From NCBI GenBank assembly GCA_947574055.1, contig CANPIC010000003.1, positions 45,161 to 109,160 on the forward strand: a DNA stretch of 64,000 bases, given 5' to 3'. Both the position numbers and the translations under genes were made by a program. Positions 1 to 10,000 of this stretch are shown here, one piece after another (positions within the stretch are counted from its first letter, which is position 1; the number at the start of each line of letters is the position of its first letter). The notes below the pieces were generated by a model. That model saw only the letters and a program-made list of their open reading frames with translations, did not search any database and was not told the DNA's origin. This DNA comes from an uncultured bacterium (GTDB taxonomy: Bacteria; Bacillota; Clostridia; Lachnospirales; Lachnospiraceae).

Positions 1-286
1 GCTCAAGATAGTCTGCCGGATAACCGGCAGAGAGCAAAAGCATACGTTTTTTTTCAGAAAGTGCATGGAGGGATTGCTTCAAATCGGCCAGAGCCTGTCC
101 GTCTCCTTCCAGCAATCGTCTGGCATGTGCGACGGAGACAGAGGAAACCGCATGATCGGTCTCTTCATATTCCGGAATTTTTTCATAAATCTCCGAAACC
201 CTTGCTAGCTGCAGACGCCGGGAATCATTCTGTTTTTCTTCATATTCCCGAAGAATGGAATCGTATTGTTGATTAGTCAGTGGCAC
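1..286 (-). CDS. DnaC/DnaI-like helicase loader, N-terminal part (cut by window edge)
   Basis: Probable replicative helicase loader (AAA+ ATPase of the DnaC/DnaI group). Only about 95 codons are inside the window. The start is GTG at 284-286, with AAGGAG seven bases upstream, so an ATG-only search misses it. The visible part is a charged, helical N-terminal segment beginning MPLTNQQYDSILREYEEKQ. The Walker motifs would lie beyond base 1 and cannot be seen. The call rests mainly on context: it begins 22 bases after the stop of a DnaD-domain gene on the same strand, the usual clostridial primosome pair. Both are probably one transcript from the promoter near 1580. Confidence 0.68.
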   Translation of the reverse strand, partial: MPLTNQQYDSILREYEEKQNDSRRLQLARVSEIYEKIPEYEETDHAVSSVSVAHARRLLEGDGQALADLKQSLHALSEKKRMLLLSAGYPADYLE

Positions 287-308
287 AAAAGTTCTCCTTT
301 ATCATGGG

Positions 309-1529
309 TCAGTTACTTAACAGTTCTTTTTCCAGCGCATCAAAATCATATTCCCTCTGAGGGAACTGGTTAAATTGATTGTTGTAAGCGGGAGCGCTGC
401 CGCTGTGGCTCATGGCTGTCTTTTTTTTCTGATAGGCCTCATCTATGGCCCGGATATCTTCCAGGCTGTGTACCTGGGACTGATGCCAGCTTGACAGAAT
501 CCGTTCCGCATATTCGAACCGGTGCCTGTCCACGGCAAGGACTGTTCGCTCGCAGGCAGCTTCGATGACTGCCAGAGGAAAATCCCATTCCTTTGTCCAG
601 CGAGTGACAAAGGCAGCTTCTTTGGGGGTGGGTTCGTTGTTCTTACCCAGTGCCTTCATCACAGTGTAGACGTTTTTTTCATATCTGTAGGCAAAGTTTT
701 TAGCCTCTTTGGGGGTGGCAATATGATTTTCGGCCCATTCCAGTGCTACCTTTTCGATGTAGCGGAAGCTCTTTTTTTCCTTTTCCACACAATACTGAAC
801 AAGATAATCAATCAAATCCGCGGAGAATCCCAGACTGTCATAAATAAATAATACGGTTTTGACATCGGAAGCACTGAGCGGTTTGCCGATGTACTGTTCC
901 ACGATAAATAATAACTGAGCAGTCTCTTCATTGTCACGGAATGTCTTCAGGTCATCGGCAGTATAGGCCGTCTTTGCAGCGGGCGGTTTTGCCGGTGCGG
1001 TGTCCGGGGCAGGCTGTGCGGCATGTTCCGGCGAGCCTGATTGTGACAGCGGAAGATCTGTCGCCGCCGCAGTGGGAGAGCCGGAAAACAAAGCGGTATC
1101 AGCCGGCGCAGCCATCAGTGAGAGCGAAGCGGACGGTGTCTGATCTGCCGGGATCGCTGTCAGAGAAAGCGCCGGCGGCGCAGGCGTGTCAGGCCCAGAC
1201 TGGTCTGCTTTGCCGGGGATGTCTGCGCCGGATCGGTCAAGGGGCAGCAGATGGATGGCCAGCACCGTTCCACTGGCATCCTGCTCCAGCGCCAACAGGG
1301 ATTTTTTCCCCCAGTAGCGCAAGGCGCGGACAATATCCTTTTCCGTATGATTAAACAGATCCGCCATATCGGAAATACTGGTATCACGACCGGCCTGCAC
1401 GATGCGCAGCAGATGTAGATATACCTTTAGCTGGGCATCGTTGGCTTCTGCCATATAGTTGTCAATAAAAAGATTGGAGAGCGCGGTGTAAGCGGCGGAC
1501 TCCTCCCGGTATATGATCAGTTTCCCCAT
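309..1529 (-). CDS. DnaD-domain replication initiation protein
   Basis: Primosomal DnaD/DnaB-type protein that helps load the replicative helicase at origins or stalled forks. The ORF extends upstream to 1568, but the ATG at 1527-1529 is preferred: it follows AGGTGAG and gives the expected start MGKLIIYREE. Of the 406 residues, about 1-100 form a winged-helix N-terminal domain. About 100-190 are a Pro/Ala/Ser-rich linker. The rest holds two DnaD C-terminal (DnaB_2) repeats, the first around VLFIYDSLG...YIEKVALEW and the second around AAFVTRWTKEWDF...AERILSSW. The DnaC-like loader follows 22 bases downstream. A cluster of DnaA-box-like sequences lies upstream of its promoter. Confidence 0.88.
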   Translation of the reverse strand: MGKLIIYREESAAYTALSNLFIDNYMAEANDAQLKVYLHLLRIVQAGRDTSISDMADLFNHTEKDIVRALRYWGKKSLLALEQDASGTVLAIHLLPLDRSGADIPGKADQSGPDTPAPPALSLTAIPADQTPSASLSLMAAPADTALFSGSPTAAATDLPLSQSGSPEHAAQPAPDTAPAKPPAAKTAYTADDLKTFRDNEETAQLLFIVEQYIGKPLSASDVKTVLFIYDSLGFSADLIDYLVQYCVEKEKKSFRYIEKVALEWAENHIATPKEAKNFAYRYEKNVYTVMKALGKNNEPTPKEAAFVTRWTKEWDFPLAVIEAACERTVLAVDRHRFEYAERILSSWHQSQVHSLEDIRAIDEAYQKKKTAMSHSGSAPAYNNQFNQFPQREYDFDALEKELLSN

Positions 1530-1577
1530 AATCTCACCTGTTTTATCCCTATGATCTACATCATGCAAAGCAAAAGC

Positions 1578-1586
1578 ATTATATCA
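1578..1586 (-). promoter_or_regulatory. Extended -10 promoter of the dnaD-dnaC operon
   Basis: On the minus strand the bases read TGATATAAT, an extended -10 (TGn-TATAAT), about 50 bases before the DnaD start. No good -35 is present, which is usual for extended -10 promoters. Confidence 0.5.
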
Positions 1587-1653
1587 CAGCGGCTTTCAAA
1601 ATAAAACAGTAAAATTACACGAAAATCCCTGCAAACATAAGGTTTTCCGTGAT

Positions 1654-1814
1654 TGTGGACAATGTGGATGATGTGGATGACTCACATGTATTAGTGGGCG
1701 ATGTAAGCGCATATAATAGTAAAAATCAGGAAAAACAGGCGGACAGCAGGGAAATAAAATATCCACATTTTAAAGCCCGCCAGCTGGGGCTTAAAATGTG
1801 GATGATGTGGATAA
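1654..1814. promoter_or_regulatory. Cluster of DnaA-box-like 9-mers between dnaD and murC
   Basis: Three 9-mers abut without spacer: TGTGGACAA (1654-1662), TGTGGATGA (1663-1671) and TGTGGATGA (1672-1680). A second pair abuts at 1797-1805 (TGTGGATGA) and 1806-1814 (TGTGGATAA). The last is the exact reverse complement of the consensus box TTATCCACA; the others differ by one base. An inverted one-mismatch copy, ATATCCACA, is at 1759-1767. As a result an 18-base direct repeat is exact at 1661-1678 and 1795-1812. The match to DnaA boxes is seen directly; DnaA binding is inferred. Confidence 0.6.
1761..1803 (-). terminator. Stem-loop downstream of murC
   Basis: Inverted repeat with arms 1761-1778 and 1787-1803, one bulged base, and a short loop. 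Read on the minus strand it follows the murC stop directly and is followed by ATTTTATTT, a weak U-tract. Its right arm overlaps the second group of DnaA-box-like 9-mers, so the dyad may also have a DNA-binding role. Confidence 0.55.
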
Positions 1815-3191
1815 CTAGAGTCCGAGCAGATTTTCGCCGATTTTTACGATATCTCCGGCCCCCATAGTTATCAACAGGTCGCCATTTGTACAATGTTCCA
1901 GTAAAAAATTTTCAATTTCGTCAAAAGAAGGGAAATAAAAACATTCTTTTCCGGTTTCCGCAATGGCAGCCTGCAAAGTGCGGGAACTGATCCCCAAAGT
2001 ATCTGTCTCACGTGCGGCATAGATATCTGCCAGCACTACCTTGTCAGCCAGTGCAAGTGCCTGCGCGAACTGCGGCAAAAAAGCCTTTGTGCGCGTATAG
2101 GTGTGGGGCTGGAACACACACCACAATGTCTTATGCGGATAGCGGGCAGCAGCGTGCAGGGTAGCGGCAATCTCCGTGGGATGATGGGCATAATCATCTA
2201 TGACGGTAACACCGCCGATCTGTCCTTTGTATTCAAAGCGGCGGTCTGTGCCGTGAAAATCCTTCAGCGCGGCCAGTGCGGCGCTGCGCGGCAGGGAAAG
2301 GATATCTGCCAGGGCAATGGCAGCCAGGGCGTTAAGCACATTGTGCTCTCCCGGTACGGCGAGCACGACAGTCTGCGTGCCGTTTCGGTCATGGAGCGTG
2401 AAAGTGGGACAGGCATTGGCGTCATAAGTCAGATCGTCATACCAGTAATCAAAGGAAGGGTCCTGCCCAAAAGTAAGGATGCGGCAGGACAGGCCGTCTG
2501 TTATGGAAGATCTTTTTTCAATGCTGCCGTTGATCAGCAAGATACCATCCTCCGGCAACAAAGAGGCAAAGCGGTGGAAGGATTCCCTGATCTGGTCAAG
2601 ATCGCGGAAAAAATCCAGATGATCTTCTTCCACATTGAGGATCACACCGATTTTGGGAAAGAGGCTGAGAAAACTATTCGTATATTCGCAGGCCTCGGTG
2701 ACAAAATATTCGGATTTTCCGATGCGTATATTACCGCCAATCGAGTGAAGGATACCGCCAATGGATAACGTGGGATCGGTGTCCGCCCGCAGGAGGATTT
2801 CGGACAGCATAGAAGTGGTGGTTGTTTTTCCATGTGTGCCGCTGATCGCCACAGGGGTCTTATAATTACGCATGATCTGGCCCAGAAGCTGTGCGCGGGT
2901 CAGTGACGGCAGATTCTTTGCGGTCATGGCCTTAAACTCCGGATTGTCCGCATGGATAGCGGCGGTATAGACGACAAGATCCACATCGTCTGTCAGATTG
3001 TCCCCGCTCTGACGGTCATAAAAGCGGACCCCCTTTTGCTCCAGCAGATCGGTCAGCGGGCTGCGCCGCAGATCAGAACCCGAGATGACAAAACCTTCGG
3101 ACAGCAGAATCTCGGCCAGACCGCTCATGCTGATTCCGCCGATGCCAATAAAATGTATATGAATGGGATTTTTAAAATCAATCTGGTACAT
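1815..3191 (-). CDS. murC: UDP-N-acetylmuramate--L-alanine ligase
   Basis: Cytoplasmic ATP-dependent ligase that adds L-alanine to UDP-MurNAc, the first step of peptidoglycan stem-peptide synthesis. The reading frame is open to 3263, but the ATG at 3189-3191 has a GGGAGAG site upstream and gives the family N-terminus MYQIDFKNPIHIHFIGIGG. The 458 residues match the usual MurC length. The Rossmann glycine motif GIGGI is at 16-20, and the ATP loop GTHGKTTTT at 118-126. Mur ligase central and C-terminal domains follow, including DDYAHHPTE and MGAGDI. It stands alone on the minus strand, with a hairpin after the stop. The later-acting murF and ddl are at 36.9-39.3 kb. Confidence 0.96.
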   Translation of the reverse strand: MYQIDFKNPIHIHFIGIGGISMSGLAEILLSEGFVISGSDLRRSPLTDLLEQKGVRFYDRQSGDNLTDDVDLVVYTAAIHADNPEFKAMTAKNLPSLTRAQLLGQIMRNYKTPVAISGTHGKTTTTSMLSEILLRADTDPTLSIGGILHSIGGNIRIGKSEYFVTEACEYTNSFLSLFPKIGVILNVEEDHLDFFRDLDQIRESFHRFASLLPEDGILLINGSIEKRSSITDGLSCRILTFGQDPSFDYWYDDLTYDANACPTFTLHDRNGTQTVVLAVPGEHNVLNALAAIALADILSLPRSAALAALKDFHGTDRRFEYKGQIGGVTVIDDYAHHPTEIAATLHAAARYPHKTLWCVFQPHTYTRTKAFLPQFAQALALADKVVLADIYAARETDTLGISSRTLQAAIAETGKECFYFPSFDEIENFLLEHCTNGDLLITMGAGDIVKIGENLLGL

Positions 3192-3277
3192 GGGTCTTAT
3201 TCTCTCCCTGTCTTTTCTAATTTTAAACAGGAATGTAGGCGTCCACGGAGCCGGGCGGTACATATCTGTTTCTATCT

Positions 3278-3283
3278 ATTATA
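3278..3283 (-). promoter_or_regulatory. Possible -10 box of murC
   Basis: TATAAT on the minus strand, about 87 bases before the murC start. The best -35 candidate (TTTGTT at 17 bp) is poor, so the call is tentative. Confidence 0.3.
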
Positions 3284-3519
3284 CGCACGGAAAGGAAAAA
3301 AACAAACAATATTTTGGATATTTTTCAAAAAAATGTCGTTGTATAAGGCTGGCCAGAAAAGATTACTCTGCCGTTCAGGGATGGAGATAGTTCGAATGTT
3401 TACGAGATGCGAGCAGTCAAAAATATACAAAACATAAAAAAAATATGAAAAAATAAAAAATTTTTGTAAAAATTATACAGAAGGGGGGGCAAAAACAAAG
3501 AAATAAATTGTAAAAACAA
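3284..3519. other. AT-rich gap between divergent murC and glgC
   Basis: A-rich intergenic DNA with runs of A and a G7 stretch at 3483-3489. I see no convincing gene, RNA or repeat here. It separates the divergent murC and glgC promoters. Confidence 0.5.
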
Positions 3520-3548
3520 TTCACTTTTATGACAAACTATGTTATATT
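3520..3548 (+). promoter_or_regulatory. Sigma-A-type promoter of glgC-glgD
   Basis: TTCACT (3520-3525), 17-bp spacer, TATATT (3543-3548), about 85 bases before the glgC start. Confidence 0.5.
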
Positions 3549-3632
3549 ATCACTAAGGAAAGATCAAAAACGGAACGGATCGTGGTAACAGGGAAGTCAT
3601 CGGAACTGTTACGGGTTATAAGGAGTGACCAT

Positions 3633-4907
3633 ATGTATAAGAAAGAAATGATTGCCATGCTTCTGGCCGGAGGGCAGGGCAGCAGGCTTGGGGTGCTCAC
3701 ATCCGAAGTGGCGAAACCGGCGGTGGCATTCGGGGGAAAGTACAGAATCATTGATTTTCCTCTGAGCAACTGCATCAATTCCGGTGTGGACACAGTAGGT
3801 GTACTGACGCAGTATCAGCCGCTGCGCCTGAATTCCCATATTGGTATCGGTATTTCGTGGGATCTGGACCGTAATATAGGGGGCGTAACTATCCTGCCGC
3901 CCTATGAAAAGAGCAAAAACAGCGAATGGTATACCGGGACTGCCAATGCCATCTACCAGAATCTGGCCTATATGGAGAGCTTTCATCCGGACTATGTACT
4001 GATTCTTTCCGGGGACCATATCTATAAGATGGATTATGAGGTGATGCTGGACTTTCACAAAACCAACAATGCGGAAGTGACGATCGCAGCCATGCCAGTT
4101 CCTATTGAGGAAGCGAAACGGTTCGGCATCGTAATTGCCGATGAGCACAGGAAGATCCTGGACTTCGAGGAAAAGCCCGAGAATCCCAGAAGTAATCTGG
4201 CATCCATGGGCATTTATATTTTCAACTGGCAGACATTGCGCGAAGCGCTGCTGACGCTGGCGGCTCAGCCGGCACTTGACTTTGGCAAACATGTGATCCC
4301 ATATTGCCATGGAAAGGGTGCGTCGCTTTATGCCTATGAATTCAACGGGTACTGGAAGGATGTGGGAACGCTCAATTCCTACTGGGAAGCCAATATGGAG
4401 CTGATCGACATCATACCGGAGTTCAATCTTTATGAAGAATACTGGAAGATCTATACCCGCAGTGAGATTCTTCAGCCGCAGTATGTGTCCGCTGACAGCG
4501 TAGTGGAAAGAAGCATCATCGGGGAAGGCACTACAGTACTGGGAAAGGTCTATAATTCCGTGATTGGCTGCGGCGTAATCATCGGTGAGGACACGGTAGT
4601 GCGGGACTCCATTCTTATGAACCGAACAGAGATTGGCAGAGGCTGTGAACTGTACAAGGCCATTGTGGCGGAGGATGTGATCATCGGGGACGGCGTGAAG
4701 CTGGGTGTGGGCGACGAAGTTCCCAATGAAACGGACCCCCATATTTACAGCCATGGGATTGTAACGATCGGAGAGAAAAGTGTTTTGCCCGGCGGCATTA
4801 CGGTCGGGAAGAACTCCGTTATCTTCGGCAGGATGGAGCCGTCGGATTTTGCGGATCATTATCTGCCCGGCGGGAAAACACTGATCAAGGCAGGTGATGA
4901 AGTATGA
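3633..4907 (+). CDS. glgC: Glucose-1-phosphate adenylyltransferase, catalytic subunit
   Basis: ADP-glucose pyrophosphorylase: glucose-1-phosphate + ATP gives ADP-glucose, the donor for glycogen synthesis. The chosen ATG at 3633 has AAGGAGTG eight bases upstream; the frame is open from 3582. The 424-residue product begins [18 protein letters not shown]. The nucleotide loop GGQGSR is at about 13-18, followed by [25 protein letters not shown] and FEEKP sugar-site motifs. The last third is a left-handed beta-helix of hexapeptides. Its stop overlaps the glgD start (ATGA), so the two are co-translated. Glycogen phosphorylase is at 25.6 kb; no glgA or glgB is in the window. Confidence 0.95.
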   Translation: MYKKEMIAMLLAGGQGSRLGVLTSEVAKPAVAFGGKYRIIDFPLSNCINSGVDTVGVLTQYQPLRLNSHIGIGISWDLDRNIGGVTILPPYEKSKNSEWYTGTANAIYQNLAYMESFHPDYVLILSGDHIYKMDYEVMLDFHKTNNAEVTIAAMPVPIEEAKRFGIVIADEHRKILDFEEKPENPRSNLASMGIYIFNWQTLREALLTLAAQPALDFGKHVIPYCHGKGASLYAYEFNGYWKDVGTLNSYWEANMELIDIIPEFNLYEEYWKIYTRSEILQPQYVSADSVVERSIIGEGTTVLGKVYNSVIGCGVIIGEDTVVRDSILMNRTEIGRGCELYKAIVAEDVIIGDGVKLGVGDEVPNETDPHIYSHGIVTIGEKSVLPGGITVGKNSVIFGRMEPSDFADHYLPGGKTLIKAGDEV

Positions 4908-6022
4908 GAGCGATAGGAATTGTTCTGGCAGGCGGTAACAATCACCGGATGAAAGAACTTGTGCAGAAGCGGGCAGTTGCGGCGATGCCCATTGCGGGAA
5001 GTTACCGGAGTATCGATTTTGTACTCAGCAATATGTCAAATTCCCATATTCAGAAAGTTGCGGTGCTGACACAGTACAATGCAAGAAGCCTCAACGAACA
5101 TCTGGGATCTTCCAAATGGTGGGATTTTGGCAGAAAACAGGGCGGGATCTTTGTGTTTACACCTGCGGTGACGGCGGATCGCAATGCCTGGTACAGAGGG
5201 ACGGCAGATGCTATCTATCAGAATCTGGATTTTTTGAAGAGCAGCCATGAGCCGTATGTGATCATTGCAAACGGGGACTGTATCTATAAGATGGATTATA
5301 ACAAAGTCCTGGAGTACCATATCGAAAAGAAGGCGGATATCACCGTGGTCTGCCGGGACATGGAAAAAGGCATGGCACTGGAGCGCTACGGTACGCTCCG
5401 TATGAATGAAGAGAGCAGGATCGAGGAGTTCGAGGAAAAACCGGTTGTAGCGCAGTCATCGACAATATCCTGCGGTATCTATATTATCAGAAGGAGACAG
5501 CTGATCGAACTTCTGGAGAAATGTGCGGAGGAGGACCGATATGATTTTGTAAAGGACATCCTGATCCGTTACAGGAATCTGAAACGGATCTATGGTTATA
5601 AGATAAAGGATTATTGGAAGAATATTGCTTCAGCGGAGGATTATTTTAATGCAAACATGGATTTCCTGAAAACGGATGTCCGCAATTATTTTTTCAGGGA
5701 ATACCCTTCCATATACTCCAAAGTCGATGATTTGCCGCCGGCGAAATACAATCCGGGTTCCAATGTGAGGAACAGTCTGATTTCCAGCGGTTGTATCATA
5801 AATGGAACGATTGAAAACTGTGTTGTATTTAAGAGTGCATTCGTCGGTAGTCATTGCACGATCAAAAATTCTATTATACTAAATGACGTTTATATTGGAG
5901 ATAACACTTACATTGAAAACTGCATCATAGAGAGCCGTGATACCATACCGGCCAACTCCTGCTATAAAGGCGAAGATGGAATCAAGATCGTAATCGAAAA
6001 AAATATGAGGTACAAGTTCTAG
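4904..6022 (+). CDS. glgD: GlgD-type ADP-glucose pyrophosphorylase subunit
   Basis: Second, GlgC-like subunit of ADP-glucose pyrophosphorylase, typical of Bacillus and clostridia. The start ATG overlaps the glgC stop by four bases (ATGA), which favours a stoichiometric heteromer. The 372 residues keep the fold: [12 protein letters not shown] at the N-terminus, [17 protein letters not shown], and a C-terminal beta-helix rich in isoleucine turns. The nucleotide loop is altered compared with GlgC (GGNNHR instead of GGQGSR). This fits the idea that GlgD is mainly a modulating subunit. That role is known for the family and inferred here. Confidence 0.92.
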   Translation: MRAIGIVLAGGNNHRMKELVQKRAVAAMPIAGSYRSIDFVLSNMSNSHIQKVAVLTQYNARSLNEHLGSSKWWDFGRKQGGIFVFTPAVTADRNAWYRGTADAIYQNLDFLKSSHEPYVIIANGDCIYKMDYNKVLEYHIEKKADITVVCRDMEKGMALERYGTLRMNEESRIEEFEEKPVVAQSSTISCGIYIIRRRQLIELLEKCAEEDRYDFVKDILIRYRNLKRIYGYKIKDYWKNIASAEDYFNANMDFLKTDVRNYFFREYPSIYSKVDDLPPAKYNPGSNVRNSLISSGCIINGTIENCVVFKSAFVGSHCTIKNSIILNDVYIGDNTYIENCIIESRDTIPANSCYKGEDGIKIVIEKNMRYKF

Positions 6023-6047
6023 TATCGATCAGAGGAGGTCAGGATGC

Positions 6048-6323
6048 ATGAAGATAACAGATGTACGAGTTCGTAAAATTACGAAAGAAGGGAAAATGAA
6101 AGCGATCGTATCCATTACGATCGACAATGAATTCGTAGTTCATGACATCAAGGTGATTGAAGGTGAGAAAGGGCTTTTCATTGCAATGCCAAGCAAGAAA
6201 GCCTCGGATGGCGAGTACAGGGATATCGCGCATCCTATCAATTCAGAGACTAGAGAGGGCATACAGAAGATTATTTTAGAAAGTTACGAGCAGGCGTTGT
6301 CCGAACCGGACAACGGCGAATGA
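6048..6323 (+). CDS. spoVG: Septation regulator SpoVG
   Basis: Small nucleic-acid-binding regulator (91 residues) that affects septation, sporulation and other processes in Firmicutes. The start is at 6048, behind AGAGGAGG. An out-of-frame ATG four bases earlier is ignored. The sequence [19 protein letters not shown], with VHDIKVIEG and FIAMPSKK, is the conserved SpoVG core. It lies 25 bases after glgD and ends in a hairpin before pth. The order spoVG-pth-mfd echoes Bacillus spoVG-glmU-prs-ctc-pth-mfd, with the glg pair here upstream of spoVG. Confidence 0.95.
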   Translation: MKITDVRVRKITKEGKMKAIVSITIDNEFVVHDIKVIEGEKGLFIAMPSKKASDGEYRDIAHPINSETREGIQKIILESYEQALSEPDNGE

Positions 6324-6347
6324 CGGAATGGATCAGGCACCAGGGAA

Positions 6348-6380
6348 AAGGGAGTTGTCATTTGACAACTCCTTTGTTAT
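6348..6380 (+). terminator. Rho-independent terminator after spoVG
   Basis: GGAGTTGTC (6351-6359), loop ATTT, GACAACTCC (6364-6372), then TTTGTTATATTT. Flanking A/T pairs extend the stem. It separates spoVG from pth. Confidence 0.8.
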
Positions 6381-6439
6381 ATTTAATAGGAATCTTTGCA
6401 AGGATAAGGAAATGTATCAAAAAGAAAGGAACGGGCAGT

Positions 6440-7042
6440 ATGTATATTATCGCGGGACTGGGTAATCCTGGGCGTAAGTACGAGAATACAAGGCATAATA
6501 CCGGGTTTTCGGTCATAGATGTAATAGCAAAGGAGCATGGGATAACCATGCTGGAACTGAAGCATAAAGCGATGATTGGAAAGGGGCTGATTGAGGGGCA
6601 GCGGGTCATACTGGCAAAACCCCAGACCTTTATGAATCTGAGCGGAGAGAGTGTACGGGAACTTGTGGACTATTATAAGATTGACGAGACCAGGGAACTG
6701 CTTGTGATCTATGATGATATCAGTATGGAGACCGGAAAACTGCGAATCCGCCAAAAAGGCAGCGCAGGCGGACACAATGGTATTAAAAATATCATCGCAC
6801 ATCTGGGACATGATGTTTTTCCGAGAATAAAGATCGGTGTGGGTGGCAAGCCGCAAGCGTACGATCTGGTGGATTATGTGCTGGGCCATTTTACGGCCCG
6901 GGAGGCGGAGATAATAGCAGGGAGTGCCCGGCAGGCAGAAGAGGCAGTGCGCCTGATCGTACAGGGCAAAACACAAGAGGCTATGAATCGTTATCATAAA
7001 AAGCAAGAGGTAGAGGATGAAAGTACTGAAAAAGCCCTTTGA
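6440..7042 (+). CDS. pth: Peptidyl-tRNA hydrolase
   Basis: Releases tRNA from peptidyl-tRNA that drops off the ribosome. The ORF opens at 6320, inside the spoVG terminator, so the ATG at 6440 behind AAAGGA is used. It gives MYIIAGLGNPGRKYENTRHN. The 200 residues contain the catalytic His (about residue 19, in NTRHNTGF), the PQTFMNLSG segment and GSAGGHNGI. Its last 26 bases overlap the start of mfd, so mfd is translationally coupled to it. Confidence 0.96.
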   Translation: MYIIAGLGNPGRKYENTRHNTGFSVIDVIAKEHGITMLELKHKAMIGKGLIEGQRVILAKPQTFMNLSGESVRELVDYYKIDETRELLVIYDDISMETGKLRIRQKGSAGGHNGIKNIIAHLGHDVFPRIKIGVGGKPQAYDLVDYVLGHFTAREAEIIAGSARQAEEAVRLIVQGKTQEAMNRYHKKQEVEDESTEKAL

Positions 7043-10000
7043 AGAGATGGGGGAATATCCGGAGATCTTAAAACAGCTTGGCCGAGGCGGCGCCCATGTG
7101 GCGCTGGGCGGATGTGTGGATTCTCAGAAAATGCATATGGTATATGGGCTCAGTGAAGGTTTCCGGAACAGGATCATCGTTACTTACAGCGATATCAGAG
7201 CCAGGGAGATTTGTGAGGATCTGAAATTTTATGACAGAAATACCTGCCTGTATCCGGCGCGTGATCTGATCTTCTATCAGGCGGATATACACGGCAACAG
7301 ACTGACGATGGAACGGATGAAGGTACTGCGCAGGATGCTGGAAGGTGCACCGGTTACGGTGGTGACTACCTTTGCCACACTGATGGCATATCAGACTCCG
7401 GTCAGTGTATTAAAGCAGGGGATTGTCTCTATCAGGAAAGGGAAGGCAGCGCCGCCGGAACTGGCATCCTGCCTGACGGCAGCCGGTTATGAGAAGGTAT
7501 ATCAGGTAGAAGGGCCGGGGCAGTTTGCCGTAAGAGGCGGCATTTTTGATATCTTTGATCTGACAGAAGACAATCCGTACCGGGTGGAACTGTGGGGAGA
7601 CGAAGTGGAGTCTGTCCGCAGTTTTGACGTACTCAGCCAGCGTTCTATTGAAAATCTGGAAGGAGTGGATATCTACCCGGCGACGGAACTTGTTTTATTT
7701 GAGGAAAATCTGCAGCAGGGCATAGCGGCCATAGAGAAGGACGGCAGGCAGGTGGAAAAGGCTTTGCGGGAAGAGTTCCGTACAGAGGAGGCCCATCGCA
7801 TCAGCACGCAGGTATCGCAGCTGCGGGAACAGGTCCGGGAGTACAGATCCCTTGTGAATCTGGAGAGTTATATCCGGTATTTTTATCAGGATGCCGTAGT
7901 TTTTCCTGCCTATTTTAATGCTGCGGACAGCCTCTTTATTCTGGATGAGCCTGCCCGCCTGCAGGAACATGGAGCCGCGGTAGAGACGGAATTTCGGGAG
8001 AGTATGATGCACCGGGCAGAGAAGGGGTATGTGCTGCCGGGGCAGATGGAACTGTTGGCATCGGTAGAGCAGGCAGCAGCCGGCCTGGAAAAATGCAAGG
8101 TCGTTTCCCTGTCGGCAATTTCGCAGAAATTCTCCTTTTTCTCATCGGAGAGTAAATTTTCCATCACAGCCAAATCTATTGCTTCCTATAATAACAGCTT
8201 TGAACTGCTGGTAAAGGACCTGCGGCGCTATAAGAAAACAGGGCATCGTGTGCTGCTGTTATCCGGTTCCCGCACAAGGGCCAAAAGGCTGGCCATAGAT
8301 CTGGCGGAGCAGGAATTGACAGCGTTTTACAGCGAAGATCCGGAAAGAGAACTGTCGCCGGGGGAGGTCATGACCTGTTATGGACATGTTCTGCGGGGAT
8401 TTGAGTATCCGCTGCTGAAATATGTGATCCTCTCGGAAAGCGATATCTTCGGAAAGGAAAAGAAGAAAAAAAGGCGGCACAAAAAATATGAAGGGCAGAA
8501 GATCCATGACTTTTCGGAACTGAAAGTAGGAGACTATGTGGTGCATGAGAGCCACGGGCTGGGGATTTACAGAGGAATTGAAAAGGTAGAGGTAGAACAT
8601 GTCGTAAAAGACTATATGAAGATCGAATACCGGGACGGCGGGAATCTGTATATTCTGGCGACAGGATTTGACGCCATACAAAAGTATGGCTCCGGAGACG
8701 GCAGGAAGCCCAGGCTGAACCGGCTGGGCACCCAGGAATGGAACCGTACGCGAAGCAAAGTCAGGAATGCGGTGGATGAAGTGGCCAAAGATCTGGTGGA
8801 ACTCTATGCGGTGAGGCAGCAGAAGGCCGGTTTCCGGTTTGAAAAAGACACCGTATGGCAGCGCGAGTTTGAGGAGATGTTTCCGTTTGAGGAGACAGAG
8901 GATCAGCTGACCGCCATTGAGGCGACAAAAGCAGATATGGAAAGTGCGCGCATTATGGATCGGCTGATCTGCGGGGATGTGGGATATGGCAAGACAGAGA
9001 TCGCTATCCGGGCGGCTTTTAAAGCCGTGCAGTGCAGCAAGCAGGTGGTCTTTCTTGTGCCGACTACCATCCTGGCGCAGCAGCATTACAATACTTTTAT
9101 GCAGCGTATGAAAGACTTTCCGGTACGGGTGGACCTTCTGTCCCGGTTTCGGACGGCTTCCGAGCAAAAGAAGACGATCGAAGATCTGAAAAAAGGGATG
9201 GTGGATATCGTCATCGGTACGCACCGGGTTTTGTCCAAAGATGTGCAATATAAAGATTTGGGACTGCTGATCATCGACGAAGAACAGCGCTTTGGAGTGG
9301 CACACAAAGAAAAGATCAAGAAAATGAAAGAAGATGTGGATGTCCTTACCCTGACTGCCACACCGATTCCGCGGACGCTGCATATGAGTCTGGCCGGTAT
9401 CCGGGACATGAGTGTGCTGGAGGAGGCGCCGGAAGAGCGTATGCCCATTCAGACGTTTGTCTGTGAGTACAATGAAGAGATGGTGCGGGAAGCCATCGTC
9501 AGGGAACTGTCCCGGGGCGGACAGGTCTATTATGTGTATAATCGTGTCAATAATATTGCCGATGTGGCCGCTTCCCTGTCGGCACTGGTGCCGGAGGCCG
9601 CCGTTTCTTTTGCGCATGGGCAGATGCAGGAACGGGAACTGGAGCGCATCATGTATGATTTTATTGATGGGGAAATCGACGTGCTGGTTTCCACCACGAT
9701 CATCGAAACCGGACTGGACATCTCCAATGTCAATACGATGATCATACATGATTCCGATAATATGGGGCTGTCCCAGCTATACCAGCTACGGGGCCGGGTC
9801 GGGCGTTCCAATCGTACCGCTTATGCTTTTTTGCTGTATAAAAAGGACAAAATGCTTAAAGAGATAGCGGAAAAGCGTCTGCAGGCCATCCGTGAATTTA
9901 CCGATCTGGGCAGCGGCTTCAAGATCGCCATGCGGGATCTGGAAATCCGGGGCGCCGGCAATCTGCTGGGAAAGAGCCAGCACGGACATATGGAAGCGGT

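Noticed and set aside
1654..1814. Chromosomal replication origin
   Set aside because: The DnaA-box-like cluster is real, but dnaA, dnaN and a typical DnaA-trio/AT-rich unwinding layout are not present. I report it as a cluster, not as oriC.
3609..4859. 416-codon ORF antisense to glgC
   Set aside because: It mirrors the glgC codon pattern, has no ribosome site and resembles no protein. Similar long antisense ORFs over mfd (8259-9749), dgt (56478-57560) and ileS (23711-24718) were rejected for the same reason.
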